A stretch of 64,000 nt of DNA from Geothrix sp. (GTDB lineage: Bacteria; Acidobacteriota; Holophagae; Holophagales; Holophagaceae), in contig NZ_CP126625.1 of the NCBI RefSeq assembly GCF_030219325.1, positions 3,584,857 to 3,648,856 of the forward strand, read 5' to 3'. A model generated the notes under the pieces. It was given only the letters and a program-made list of their open reading frames with translations, searched no databases and was not told the DNA's origin. A program made the position numbers and the translations under genes. Position 1 is the stretch's first letter; each line of letters starts with the position of its first letter. Of the stretch, positions 1 through 7,604 are shown piece after piece.

Positions 1-1660
1 TGTCCTGGATCTCCTGGAACAGGCCGTCGAGGTTCTGCAGGCGGTCGCGGTGCTCGGAGAGCTGGCCGTGGACGGCCTGCTTCTCCCGCTCCAGGGCCGC
101 ATGGGACTCCTGGAGTTCCGTGATCACCTGGTTCAGGCGCATGATCTCGGCTTCCTTCTGATCCAGGCCGTTCATGAGCTCCAGGCGCTGGCCGTCGTGG
201 AGGATGTTGGTCTCGTCCAGCTCCTGGCGGATCGCGGCCAGCTGGGTGCCGAGGTGGGCGATCTCCTCCTGGTGCTGCTGGAGGATCTCCTGCCGGGCCA
301 GCAGCTGCTGGTCGCGCTCCAGGACGAGGGCCTGGCTGGCCTCCAGCTCCGTCTCCACCTGGCGCAGCCGGACGCCCAGCTCGGCCAGATCGCGGCCCTG
401 GCCCCGCATGGTGGCCTCGAGGCCCGCGATCTCCAGCTGGTAGCCGTGGGCCTTCTCCTTGTAGCCCACCACCTCCAGCAGGGTCGCCTGGTGGACGCCC
501 TCCAGCGTGGTGTGCTGCTCCACCAGCCCTTCGATGGTGGTGTGGAGCTGGCCCTGGGCGAGCTGCGCGGCGTCCAGCTCCTGCTGGCGGGCCGCGAGGG
601 CGGCCTCCTTCTCGGCCAGGGTGGCCTCCAGCTCCCCGGCCTTGGCCTTGAAGGGCTCCAGGTCGATGGTCTCGTGCAGCAGGCGATCCCGTTCCTTCAG
701 CAGCTCGATGGCCCGCTGGGCCTTCTCGCCCACCTGCTGGTTGAGGGTCTCCACCTGCTGGATGAGGTCCGTGCGCTCGGTGAGGGCCTCCTTCAGCTGG
801 GCCTTCAGCGTCTCGGCGCTCTCCCCCTCGCGGCCCCGGGTCTCCTCCAGGGCGCGGAGGGCCGCCTCGGTCTCGGCGAGGCGCGCCTTCAGGGTGTCGG
901 ATTCGCGGGTGCTGCGCTCCAGCTCATCCAGGTTCAAGGTCACGGAGTTCAGCTGGCGCTGGATCTGCTGGGCCTCGGCCTCGGCGGCCCGGAGCCGCTC
1001 CTCGGCGGCGGCCAGGCGCTGGTCCTTGGCCCGCATCTCCTCGTGGAGGTTGGCGACCTGGTCCTCCAGGAGCCGCACGTGGCGGCTGTCGGGGGGCACT
1101 TCGGTGGACAGGGCGGGGCCGCGGTCCAGGTTGGTGGTCTGGACGGGCGAGGAGGGCCGGACGCCGAAGACCGGCGCGGCGGACAGCTCGGCGGCCGGGC
1201 CGTCGAGGGCGCCCTTCAGGCTGTCCAGCCAGTCATCGCCCAGCTCGGTGTCCACCAGCTCGCCCAGCGGGTTGTCGGGATCCAGGGTGCGGCCGGGCAC
1301 CAGGGGCGCCAGGGCGGCCACCAGGGCGCTGGGCGCCATGGGCTTGTGCAGGTAGAGGTCGGCCCGGCCCTTCAGGCTCTGGTGGCGCCGGTATTCCTCT
1401 TCCGTGGCCTTGGCGCTGATGAGCGCGATCTTCACGCCGTCCAGCTTGGCGTTCTTGCGGATGGAGGAGCAGAGGGCGTAGCCCTTGTTGTCGGACACCT
1501 CGACGCAGATGAAGACGGCGGCGAAGGCGCCGGTCTCCAGCTTGGCCAGTACGCCATCCGGCGAGGCCGCCAGCTCCAGATCGAAGGCCGCTTCGAGGCT
1601 GACCTGGTGCTCCTTGAGGAAGCTCCGGTCGCTGTCCACGAGGAGAAGGCGTTGGCCCAT
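1..1660 (-). CDS. FrzS-like pseudo-receiver / coiled-coil protein (partial, 3' end outside window)
   Basis: About 553 codons are visible and the gene runs off the left edge. The ATG at 1660 has an AAGGA Shine-Dalgarno 7 nt upstream. Residues 1 to about 125 fold like a response-regulator receiver (LLLVDSDRSF start; HKP near residue 110 in the place of the usual Lys-Pro). The phosphoacceptor loop reads FICVEVSDNKG, so the canonical Asp position is occupied by Cys and the domain is probably a pseudo-receiver. Most of the rest is Glu/Gln/Leu-rich heptad sequence predicting a very long coiled coil. The layout, and motif similarity to the Myxococcus FrzS pseudo-receiver (including a GY-LC segment), suggest a polar or motility-associated scaffold. 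The family assignment is from memory of FrzS; the exact role is not known. Confidence 0.8.
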   Translation of the reverse strand, partial: MGQRLLLVDSDRSFLKEHQVSLEAAFDLELAASPDGVLAKLETGAFAAVFICVEVSDNKGYALCSSIRKNAKLDGVKIALISAKATEEEYRRHQSLKGRADLYLHKPMAPSALVAALAPLVPGRTLDPDNPLGELVDTELGDDWLDSLKGALDGPAAELSAAPVFGVRPSSPVQTTNLDRGPALSTEVPPDSRHVRLLEDQVANLHEEMRAKDQRLAAAEERLRAAEAEAQQIQRQLNSVTLNLDELERSTRESDTLKARLAETEAALRALEETRGREGESAETLKAQLKEALTERTDLIQQVETLNQQVGEKAQRAIELLKERDRLLHETIDLEPFKAKAGELEATLAEKEAALAARQQELDAAQLAQGQLHTTIEGLVEQHTTLEGVHQATLLEVVGYKEKAHGYQLEIAGLEATMRGQGRDLAELGVRLRQVETELEASQALVLERDQQLLARQEILQQHQEEIAHLGTQLAAIRQELDETNILHDGQRLELMNGLDQKEAEIMRLNQVITELQESHAALEREKQAVHGQLSEHRDRLQNLDGLFQEIQD

Positions 1661-1703
1661 GGTCGATTCCTTAGGCTGGGTTGAACCCACAAGTCTAGCG
1701 GAA

Positions 1704-1738
1704 TGAAAGAAGCCCTGGGTGTCCCAGGGCTTCCTTCA
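1704..1738 (-). terminator. hairpin terminator after the HtrA gene
   Basis: GAAGCCCTGGG / CCCAGGGCTTC is a perfect 11-bp stem around a 3-nt loop, extended outward by imperfect TGAA/TTCA pairing. It lies between the htrA stop and the start of the next minus-strand gene. The T-tract is short, so termination may be partial. Confidence 0.6.
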
Positions 1739-1765
1739 TCGGTATCTTCAGGCTGGGGCAACAGC

Positions 1766-3271
1766 TCAGCGGGGGGGAATGGCCAGGGTGATCTTCTGGT
1801 TGCCGTTGGGGGACTGGATGAAGAGGAGCAGGGTGCGGCCCCCGGACTTCTTCACAGCGGCGTTGAACTCGCCCAGGGTGTTCACGGGCTGGCGGCCGAT
1901 CTCGGTGATGATCATGCCCGGGGCCAGGCCGCGGTCCGCGGCGGGGGAGCGGGGATCCACCGAGGTCACCACCACGCCCTTGAGCCGGTTCTTAGGATCG
2001 GCGGATTCGACGGTGAACCCGTAGGCCTTCTCGAGGTTGAGGCTCTTCAGGTCGCCCTGGGGCTTGGCCCCGCCGTCGCCCTCGGGCTCCTCGCCGGCCT
2101 CGCGGCGACGCTGGTCCTCGATGGCCTTGCGGTCGCCCAGGGTGGCGGTGAGGGTCAGGGTCTTGCCATCCCGCCAGATGGTGAGCTTGAGGGTCTCGCC
2201 CGCCCGGCGGCTGGAGACCGCGGTCACCAGCTCGTCGGGGCTGTGCACGGGCTGGCCCTCCACGGCGGTGATCACGTCCAGGCGCTGCACCTTGGCCTTG
2301 TCCGCGGCCTGGTCCTTCTCCACGGTGCTGACCACCACGCCCTCCTTGACGCCCAGGGCGTCCTGGTAGGCCTGGTCCAGCTCGGCGGGACCGATGCCCA
2401 GGTAGCCCCGGCTCACGGGCTTGCCGCTGCGCAGGTCCTTGAGGATGCGGTTCACCTGGCTGATGGGCACGGCGAAGCCGATGTTCTGGCCGGCCGGGTT
2501 GATGGCGGTGTTGATGCCGATGATCTCGCCCTTGAGGTTCAGCAGGGGACCGCCGGAGTTGCCACGGTTGATGGCGGCGTCGGTCTGCAGGAAGGAGCTG
2601 ACACCCGTATCGAGCTTGCGGCCCTTGGCGCTGATGATGCCCTGCGTGACGGTGTGCTCCAGGCCGAAGGGGTTGCCGATGGCCACCACCCACTCGCCGA
2701 TGCGCAGGGAATCGGACTCGCCGAGCTTGGCGAAGGGCAGGTGCGAGGCGTCGATCTTGATCAGCGCAATGTCCAACTCCTTGTCCTTACCCAGGACGGT
2801 CGCCTTGTAACTCTTCCCATCATTCGTTTTGACTTCCAGGGCGTTGTCGCCGCCGCCCATGCTGGCGATCACGTGGTAGTTGGTGAGGATCTCGCCGGCG
2901 GGGGAGATGATCACGCCGGAGCCGCCCGACACCGCCCGCTGCTCGTCGTCACCGCCCCGGGGGGTGCGCCGCTGCTGGGGGCCGCCGGGGCCGAAGAAGA
3001 AGTCGAAGAAGTCCTGGCCGCCCACCTGGGGGTGCTCGAAGCCGCGCCGGTTCTTCACGAAGCTGGTGTTCGTGATGGCCACCACCGTGGGGTTCAGCTT
3101 CTCGGCCACGTCCGCGATGGGCGGCAGCCGATCGAAGCCCTTGGCCTCCACCATCACGGGTTTCTCTTCCTGGGCCGAAGCCACCCACCCATGGCCGAGT
3201 CCCATCCCCAAGGCCATGCACCCGGCCGCGAAGGCCGACAACCCGAGAATCTGCTTCACCTGACGCTTCAT
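1766..3271 (-). CDS. degP: HtrA/DegP-family periplasmic serine protease
   Basis: A 501-aa ATP-independent protease-chaperone that degrades or refolds damaged envelope proteins. The chosen ATG at 3271 has a GAGGAG ribosome site just upstream and gives a clean signal peptide (KR start, hydrophobic stretch, cleavage near ASA-QE at residue 33); longer versions would bury it. The trypsin-like domain carries the full triad: His133 in TNYHVI, Asp167 in LDIALI and Ser239 in GNSGGPLL. A Gly/Phe-rich loop lies before the His, as in Do-type proteases. Two PDZ domains follow (about residues 275-370 and 400-495), as in DegP, DegQ and MucD. Length and layout are normal for the family. It is monocistronic between a terminator and tRNA-His. 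DegP versus DegQ or MucD cannot be settled by eye. Confidence 0.93.
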   Translation of the reverse strand: MKRQVKQILGLSAFAAGCMALGMGLGHGWVASAQEEKPVMVEAKGFDRLPPIADVAEKLNPTVVAITNTSFVKNRRGFEHPQVGGQDFFDFFFGPGGPQQRRTPRGGDDEQRAVSGGSGVIISPAGEILTNYHVIASMGGGDNALEVKTNDGKSYKATVLGKDKELDIALIKIDASHLPFAKLGESDSLRIGEWVVAIGNPFGLEHTVTQGIISAKGRKLDTGVSSFLQTDAAINRGNSGGPLLNLKGEIIGINTAINPAGQNIGFAVPISQVNRILKDLRSGKPVSRGYLGIGPAELDQAYQDALGVKEGVVVSTVEKDQAADKAKVQRLDVITAVEGQPVHSPDELVTAVSSRRAGETLKLTIWRDGKTLTLTATLGDRKAIEDQRRREAGEEPEGDGGAKPQGDLKSLNLEKAYGFTVESADPKNRLKGVVVTSVDPRSPAADRGLAPGMIITEIGRQPVNTLGEFNAAVKKSGGRTLLLFIQSPNGNQKITLAIPPR

Positions 3272-3380
3272 GGATCTCCTCACTCCGCCGGGTCCTCCGG
3301 CATGCCATTCGATGACCGCAGTCCCCCGAAGGTTCCCGCTGGCCTTCCCAGGCCGCCCAGGATAGTCTGGATGGTCCAAC

Positions 3381-3458
3381 GGCGGCTGTAGCTCAGTTGG
3401 TTAGAGTACTGGATTGTGATTCCAGGTGTCGCCGGTTCGAGTCCGGTCAGCCGCCCCA
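3381..3458 (+). tRNA. tRNA-His (GTG)
   Basis: Complete cloverleaf. The anticodon loop TTGTGAT on a CTGGA/TCCAG stem reads GTG. It shows the tRNA-His hallmark of an extra 5' G (G-1 at 3381) opposite discriminator C73 at 3455. CCA is encoded at 3456-3458. The T-arm is GCCGG-TTCGAGT-CCGGT. Confidence 0.97.
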
Positions 3459-3495
3459 GATTGAAAAGCCCCCGCCCGCGGGGGTTTTTCAATCT
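3458..3495 (+). terminator. bidirectional intrinsic terminator after tRNA-His
   Basis: A long inverted repeat: AGATTGAAAA-GCCCCCGC on the left mirrors GCGGGGG-TTTTTCAATCT on the right. The GC core is followed by a T-run and preceded by an A-run, so it can work in both directions. It starts at the last base of the encoded CCA. Confidence 0.85.
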
Positions 3496-3498
3496 GGA

Positions 3499-3640
3499 AC
3501 GAGCCGGGAGTCGAACCGGCGACAGTGAGCTTGCGGAGACAGCGCGGGGCGCTGTCGGAGCAAGATCGGCAGACCGCGCAGCGGGCTGCGGCCGGTTCGA
3601 GTCCCGGTGGCATGGGTCGAAGCCCCGGGCAGGCCGACAC
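3499..3640 (+). repeat. tRNA-associated structured repeat, copy A1
   Basis: Immediately downstream of the tRNA-His terminator. It begins with an inverted copy of the tRNA T-arm (3501-3523, core GAGTCGAACCGGCGAC). Next comes AGTGAGCTTGCGGAG, then hairpin 1 (3539-3555, ACAGCGC-ggg-GCGCTGT), GGAGCAAGATCGGCAGA, and hairpin 2 (3574-3584, CCGC-gca-GCGG). It ends with a direct T-arm-like segment (3588-3611, with GGTTCGAGTCCC). CTTGC and GCAAG form an outer stem around hairpin 1. The same architecture follows the tRNA-Arg and tRNA-Pro genes in this window. No coding potential is credible here. Confidence 0.8.
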
Positions 3641-3740
3641 CCACCCCCGGAGGGCCGGAGCAAGATCGGCAGACCGCAAAGCGGGCTGCGGCCGGTTCGA
3701 GTCCCGGTGGCATGGGTCGAAGTCCCAGACAGGCCTCCGC
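3641..3740 (+). repeat. tRNA-associated structured repeat, copy A2 (5'-truncated)
   Basis: A second copy exactly 100 bp downstream of A1, matching it almost base for base from GGAGCAAGATCGG to AGACAGGCC. Hairpin 2 is CCGC-aaa-GCGG at 3674-3684, so the loop changed and the stem was kept. It lacks the inverted T-arm and a normal hairpin 1. It ends 2 bp before the stop of the convergent AraC gene. Confidence 0.78.
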
Positions 3741-3742
3741 CC

Positions 3743-4573
3743 TCAGCCCACCGCCCTTTGCCCCTGCAGCCATGCCCTCGGCGACTGTCCCGTGAACTCC
3801 CGGAAAGCCCGGGACAGGGCCGTCGAGCTGCCGTAGCCCACGTCGAAGGCCACGACCTTCAGCGGCACGCCCCGAGCCAGCCGCTCCTGGGCTGTGGCGA
3901 TGCGGAACCGGGCCAGGTGCTCTCCTGGTGTCAGCCCCACGGTCTGCTTGAACTGGAGCGCGAACCCGCTGCGGGAGAGCCCGGCCTCGGCCGCCATGTC
4001 GTCCAAGGTCCAGGGGCGGGCCGGATCCGCATGCACGGCCATGAGGGCGCTCCGGAGCTGCGGGTGCACCAGCCCAGCCAGCAGCCCGGCCTGGGTCATG
4101 CCCTCCCCCACGGCATGGCGCACGAAGTGGACCAGGACGACCTCACACAACCGGTCCACCACCGCCTGCCTGCCTTCCGCCGACGCGAAGGCCTCCTGGA
4201 AGATCAGTTCCGCCAGCGGCCCCACCCGATCCACCCCCAGGTGCATGACCTCGGGCAGGGCCAAGGCCAGGGGGCAGCCCACCCCGATGCCGAAGGTGAT
4301 GGTGGCGCAGACCAGGTCGAGTCCCTCGGGCCCCTCCGGCACGAGGTGATGCGGCAGGTTGCGCGGGTAGAACAGCAGGCCCGGCCCGTGGATCTTCAGG
4401 GCCTTCCGGCCGCCCAGGTAGCGGATCTCGCCCCTGCCGGCCCGGACCAGGTGGAGGTGCCCGTGGTCCCGGGGCTGATCGAAGCTGGCCACGGCGCACA
4501 GGTTGCCCGTGAAGAAGGTCTGGGCGTGCAGGCGGAAGCGTTCAAAGAGGGGCTGGAGGGCGTCGGAGGTCAT
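3743..4573 (-). CDS. AraC-family transcriptional regulator (cupin sensor + HTH)
   Basis: 276 aa. The N-terminal half (about 1-160) is a cupin-type AraC ligand-binding domain (HGHLHLVRAG; FYPRNLPHHLVP). The C-terminal hundred residues hold the two AraC helix-turn-helices: MAAEAGLSRSGFALQFKQ followed by the family signature VAFDVGYGSSTALSRAF and the closing FTGQSPRAW. It most likely binds DNA as a dimer in response to a small molecule. It is head-to-head with the AhpD-like and flavin-binding genes with a gap of about 100 bp, so those two are the obvious targets. The effector cannot be told from sequence. Confidence 0.9.
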   Translation of the reverse strand: MTSDALQPLFERFRLHAQTFFTGNLCAVASFDQPRDHGHLHLVRAGRGEIRYLGGRKALKIHGPGLLFYPRNLPHHLVPEGPEGLDLVCATITFGIGVGCPLALALPEVMHLGVDRVGPLAELIFQEAFASAEGRQAVVDRLCEVVLVHFVRHAVGEGMTQAGLLAGLVHPQLRSALMAVHADPARPWTLDDMAAEAGLSRSGFALQFKQTVGLTPGEHLARFRIATAQERLARGVPLKVVAFDVGYGSSTALSRAFREFTGQSPRAWLQGQRAVG

Positions 4574-4676
4574 CTGGGACTCCAGGTCTGCTTTCTCGGA
4601 CCCTCAGTCACCTTCGGGTGGAACCAGGGTGCCACTTTTGGGAGGTGCGCTGTGCACCCAGCCCCAGGAGCCACCC

Positions 4677-5222
4677 ATGGCCACCATCCTCCCCCTCGAT
4701 CCCACCCAGGCTTCCCCGGAAGTCGCCTCCATCCTCCAGGCGGTCAAGGCCAAGCTGGGCCGGGTCCCCAACCTGTTCCTCACCCTCGCCAAGGCCCCGG
4801 CGGCCCTGAAGGCCTACCTCGGCGCCTCCGAAGCCATCGGCACGGGCCATCTGGACGCCCCGCAGCGCGAAGTCATCGCCCTGGCCGTGGCCGAGGCCAA
4901 CGGCTGCGACTACTGCCTAGCCGCCCACAGCGCCATCGGCAAGATGGTGGGCCTGGACGCCGATACCATCCTGCAGGCCCGCTCGGGGGTACCCGCGAAC
5001 CGCCGCCAGGCCGCCCTCGCCGCCTTTGCCCGGGCCGTGGTCCGGGAACGCGGCCGGGTCTCGCCCCTGGACCTGCAGGCTGCCCGCGAGGCCGGCCTCG
5101 ACGACCAGGATCTGCTGGAGGTGGTGGCCAACGTGGCCATCAACGTCCTCACCAACTACACGAACCTCGTGGCGGGCACCGTGGTGGACTTCCCCAAGGT
5201 CGAGCGCTTCGCCCACGTGTGA
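4677..5222 (+). CDS. AhpD-like / carboxymuconolactone decarboxylase-family protein
   Basis: 181 aa. The ATG at 4677 is preceded by CAGGAG; longer forms overlap the AraC promoter region. The core contains the AhpD redox motif A-NGCDYCLAAHSAIGK, with the CxxC thiol pair and the downstream His of the proton-relay site, in the usual all-helical CMD fold. Family members are thiol peroxidase-type or uncharacterised reductases (YciW and uncharacterised-peroxidase-related group), usually soluble. It is the first gene of a two-gene unit with the flavin-binding protein and faces an AraC regulator. The unit probably deals with a reactive or oxidising compound; this is inferred from neighbours. Confidence 0.85.
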   Translation: MATILPLDPTQASPEVASILQAVKAKLGRVPNLFLTLAKAPAALKAYLGASEAIGTGHLDAPQREVIALAVAEANGCDYCLAAHSAIGKMVGLDADTILQARSGVPANRRQAALAAFARAVVRERGRVSPLDLQAAREAGLDDQDLLEVVANVAINVLTNYTNLVAGTVVDFPKVERFAHV

Positions 5223-5284
5223 TGCATCACTTCCGGGCTGCCTCCACCAGAAGGCGGCCCGATTCATTCTTCAGAGGAGACCCC

Positions 5285-5959
5285 ATGCCTTCCCGCTTCA
5301 TGGACCTCATGCTGACCCCAGATGTCCAGGCCGCCCAGGCACGCCATTACGGCCGAAGCCAGTCCCGTCCGGGCACCGCCCCACCCGACACCCTCGGGGA
5401 GGATGAAAAGGCCTTCATCGCGGAGATGGATAGCTTCTACATGGGCTCCGTGAGCCAGGATGGCTGGCCCTACGTGCAGCACCGGGGCGGCGCCAAGGGT
5501 TTCCTGAAGGTGCTGGGGCCCTCGGTCCTGGGCTTTGCAGACCTCAAAGGAAACCGGCAGCTCCTGACCACGGGGAACCTGACCCATGACGGTCGAGTGT
5601 GCCTGTTCCTCATGAGCTATCCCCTCCAGGCCCGCCTGAAGATCCTTGGCCGGGCCGAAATCCTGAGCGGCAAAGAGTACCCCGAACTGGCCAAGGTGCT
5701 GATCCCCCCGGGCCAGGAGAGGGCCACCGAGCGGCTCTTCCGCATCCAGGTGGAAGCCTTCGACTGGAACTGTCCCCAGCACATCACCCGCCGCTTCACA
5801 GAGGCCCAAGTCGGCGACATCCTCCGCCCCCTGCAGCAGCGAATCGAGGAGCTGGAGGCCCGGTTGGCAGGGATCGAGGTCCCAGACGGGCCGCCCCCGT
5901 GGCCCGAATCACATTCCCACGGGGTCCCCGTCCCAGCACCGACTGACTCCATGCCATAG
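5285..5959 (+). CDS. pyridoxamine 5'-phosphate oxidase-like FMN-binding protein
   Basis: 224 aa; ATG at 5285 with a strong AGAGGAG site. Residues 40-150 look like the split-barrel flavin-binding fold: SVSQDGWPYVQHRGGAKGF, then FADLKGNRQLLTTGNL, then a -GRAEI- strand. The tail has a coiled-coil stretch (PLQQRIEELEARLAG). The family (PA0268-type flavin-nucleotide-binding proteins) binds FMN or F420-like cofactors; true PNPOx activity is not implied. It follows the AhpD-like gene by about 60 bp and is probably co-transcribed under the AraC regulator. Confidence 0.8.
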   Translation: MPSRFMDLMLTPDVQAAQARHYGRSQSRPGTAPPDTLGEDEKAFIAEMDSFYMGSVSQDGWPYVQHRGGAKGFLKVLGPSVLGFADLKGNRQLLTTGNLTHDGRVCLFLMSYPLQARLKILGRAEILSGKEYPELAKVLIPPGQERATERLFRIQVEAFDWNCPQHITRRFTEAQVGDILRPLQQRIEELEARLAGIEVPDGPPPWPESHSHGVPVPAPTDSMP

Positions 5960-6086
5960 TCACTCCGATGGCCAAGCTGCCGCCCGGTCTCCGCCACGCC
6001 CCTGTGGACGCCTGCATGAGCCAGCTCGTGTTGGACGCGGCCTGCCGGCGCGGGGAGCCCCAGGGTCGCTCCAAGGCGACCACCCC

Positions 6087-6356
6087 ATGAGGCGCTGGAT
6101 CGCGATCCTGCTCCTGTGCCTGGCCTCGGTGTACCTGGGTGCCACCAGTCTGGACCAGTGCGCGGAGGGCGTCAGCGATGACTGCGCACCCATCTGCCAC
6201 ATCTTCTGCGCCGATGGCTGTGCCACGGTGCCAGTGCCGGAGGCGCCGGCGCCTCCCGCGCCAGATCCCCTGCCGAGCCCGCGCTTCCAGATCGAGCGGG
6301 TCGTGAACCTCGTCAGCCTCGACATCGAACCGGAGAAGGACCCTCCCCGGGCCTGA
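6087..6356 (+). CDS. small exported Cys-rich protein upstream of an RND system
   Basis: 89 aa. A hydrophobic signal segment (residues 4-20) is followed by six cysteines in a tight cluster (DQCAEG, DDCAPICHIFCADGCATV). A Pro/Ala-rich linker and a charged tail follow. The Cys/His cluster suggests periplasmic metal binding or disulfides. The position just ahead of the outer-membrane channel, adaptor and pump genes suggests an accessory, possibly metal-sensing, part of that efflux system. No family recognised. Confidence 0.65.
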   Translation: MRRWIAILLLCLASVYLGATSLDQCAEGVSDDCAPICHIFCADGCATVPVPEAPAPPAPDPLPSPRFQIERVVNLVSLDIEPEKDPPRA

Positions 6357-6428
6357 GGGCATGAGCACCTGAACCTGCGGCTGGGCCTCGCCCTGCCGCG
6401 ATGCCCTTCCTTCCCGATCGAGGTCCCG

Positions 6429-7604
6429 ATGCGCACTTTCCTTCTGGGGGCGCTGCCCTGCCTGCTCATGGCCCAGGCGCCGCCCCTCTCCTATGACGAC
6501 ATCCTCACGCGGGCCCGCACGAGCCCCGGGCAGGACCGGATCGAGGCCCTGCTGGCCGAACGCCACCGGGCCCTGGGCGGTACGCGGGGCTTCCTCCGCG
6601 AGGGGCCCTCCCTGGGCCTCTCCGCAGGCCCGCGCACCCGCACGGCTGGCCCTTCCACGACGGACCAGTCCGTCGATCTGGATCTGCCCCTGTTCCTGTC
6701 GCCGGGCATCCGGCGGCGGCTGGAGGCGTCCCTGGGCCAGGCGGATCCGGCCCTGCGCGGGGCCTCCCGGATCGAAGCCCGGTTCCACCTGCGCCAAGCC
6801 TACCTGGAGGCCTGGCTGGCCGAGCGCCTGCTTCACCTCCGCGAGGCGGACCTTGCCACGGTCCGGACCTGGCTCAAGGCCGCCCAGGCGCGCCTGGAGG
6901 CCGGAGCGGACGCCGGGTTCCAGGTGAGCCTGGTGGAGGGCGAAGCGCTCCGCGCCGAGGCGGATCTCGACGAGGCCCGTCGGCAGCGGCTGAACGCCTG
7001 GGTGGGCCTTCGGACCGCCGCCGAGGTCCCGGGGACGCCCGTTCCCCTCATGGATCCTGGCGACCCACTGACGCTCTCCACGGATGGGCTCCAGGCCAGG
7101 TTCGAGGCCAGCACCTTGCGCAAGGCCATCCAAAGCCGCCTGGATCTGGAGGAGCAGGCCCTGCGCCACCAGGAGGCCCTGGCCACCAGCCGCTGGAGCC
7201 TGCGGGGCAGCTACGCCCGGGAGGGCGAGGAGCGCATCGGCAAGGTCGGCCTGGCCTACCGCTTCTCCCGCCCCGGTGAAAGCCAAGCTCTGCGCCGCGA
7301 GACCGAGGCCACCCTCCAGGCCACCCGGCGCGAGCTGGAGGTGGCCCTACTGGAGCTGGATGCCCGCTTCCAGTCGGCGCTGACGCGGCTTCAGGTCGCC
7401 CCCCCGGCCCTGCCCTTCAAGGGTTTCGACCTGTCCCTCCACGCCATCAGCCTGCGGCTCAGCGAGGGCAGGGAACGGCCTTCCGAGGCCCTGCCCATCC
7501 GCCGCCTGCTCCTGGAGGCCCAGGCCGCGTCCTACCGCCGCCTCCAGGCCGCCCACCTTCTCAGCGCCGAACTCCAGGCCCTCACGGCCGAGGTGAACCC
7601 ATGA
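6429..7604 (+). CDS. TolC-like outer-membrane efflux channel
   Basis: 391 aa with a signal peptide (MRTFLLGALPCLLMAQA). The body is long Ala/Leu/Arg-rich helices in two pseudo-repeats (YLEAWLAERLLHLREADL and a later RREL-VALLELDARF-SALTRL), which is the OEP pattern of TolC, CusC and CzcC. It is shorter than typical TolC (about 470 aa), as many CzcC-like proteins are. The stop overlaps the start of the adaptor gene (ATGA), so the two are translationally coupled. It forms the exit duct of the pump below. Confidence 0.85.
   Translation: MRTFLLGALPCLLMAQAPPLSYDDILTRARTSPGQDRIEALLAERHRALGGTRGFLREGPSLGLSAGPRTRTAGPSTTDQSVDLDLPLFLSPGIRRRLEASLGQADPALRGASRIEARFHLRQAYLEAWLAERLLHLREADLATVRTWLKAAQARLEAGADAGFQVSLVEGEALRAEADLDEARRQRLNAWVGLRTAAEVPGTPVPLMDPGDPLTLSTDGLQARFEASTLRKAIQSRLDLEEQALRHQEALATSRWSLRGSYAREGEERIGKVGLAYRFSRPGESQALRRETEATLQATRRELEVALLELDARFQSALTRLQVAPPALPFKGFDLSLHAISLRLSEGRERPSEALPIRRLLLEAQAASYRRLQAAHLLSAELQALTAEVNP

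Noticed and set aside
50-1684. Long Leu/Gly/Gln-rich plus-strand frame
   Set aside because: It is the mirror of the coiled-coil gene on the minus strand; the minus frame has a receiver fold and a ribosome site.
3489-3773. Small Arg/Pro-rich frames next to tRNA-His (also near 23764-24218 and 32522-32820)
   Set aside because: They read through tRNA and structured repeat DNA; such frames are a common annotation artefact.
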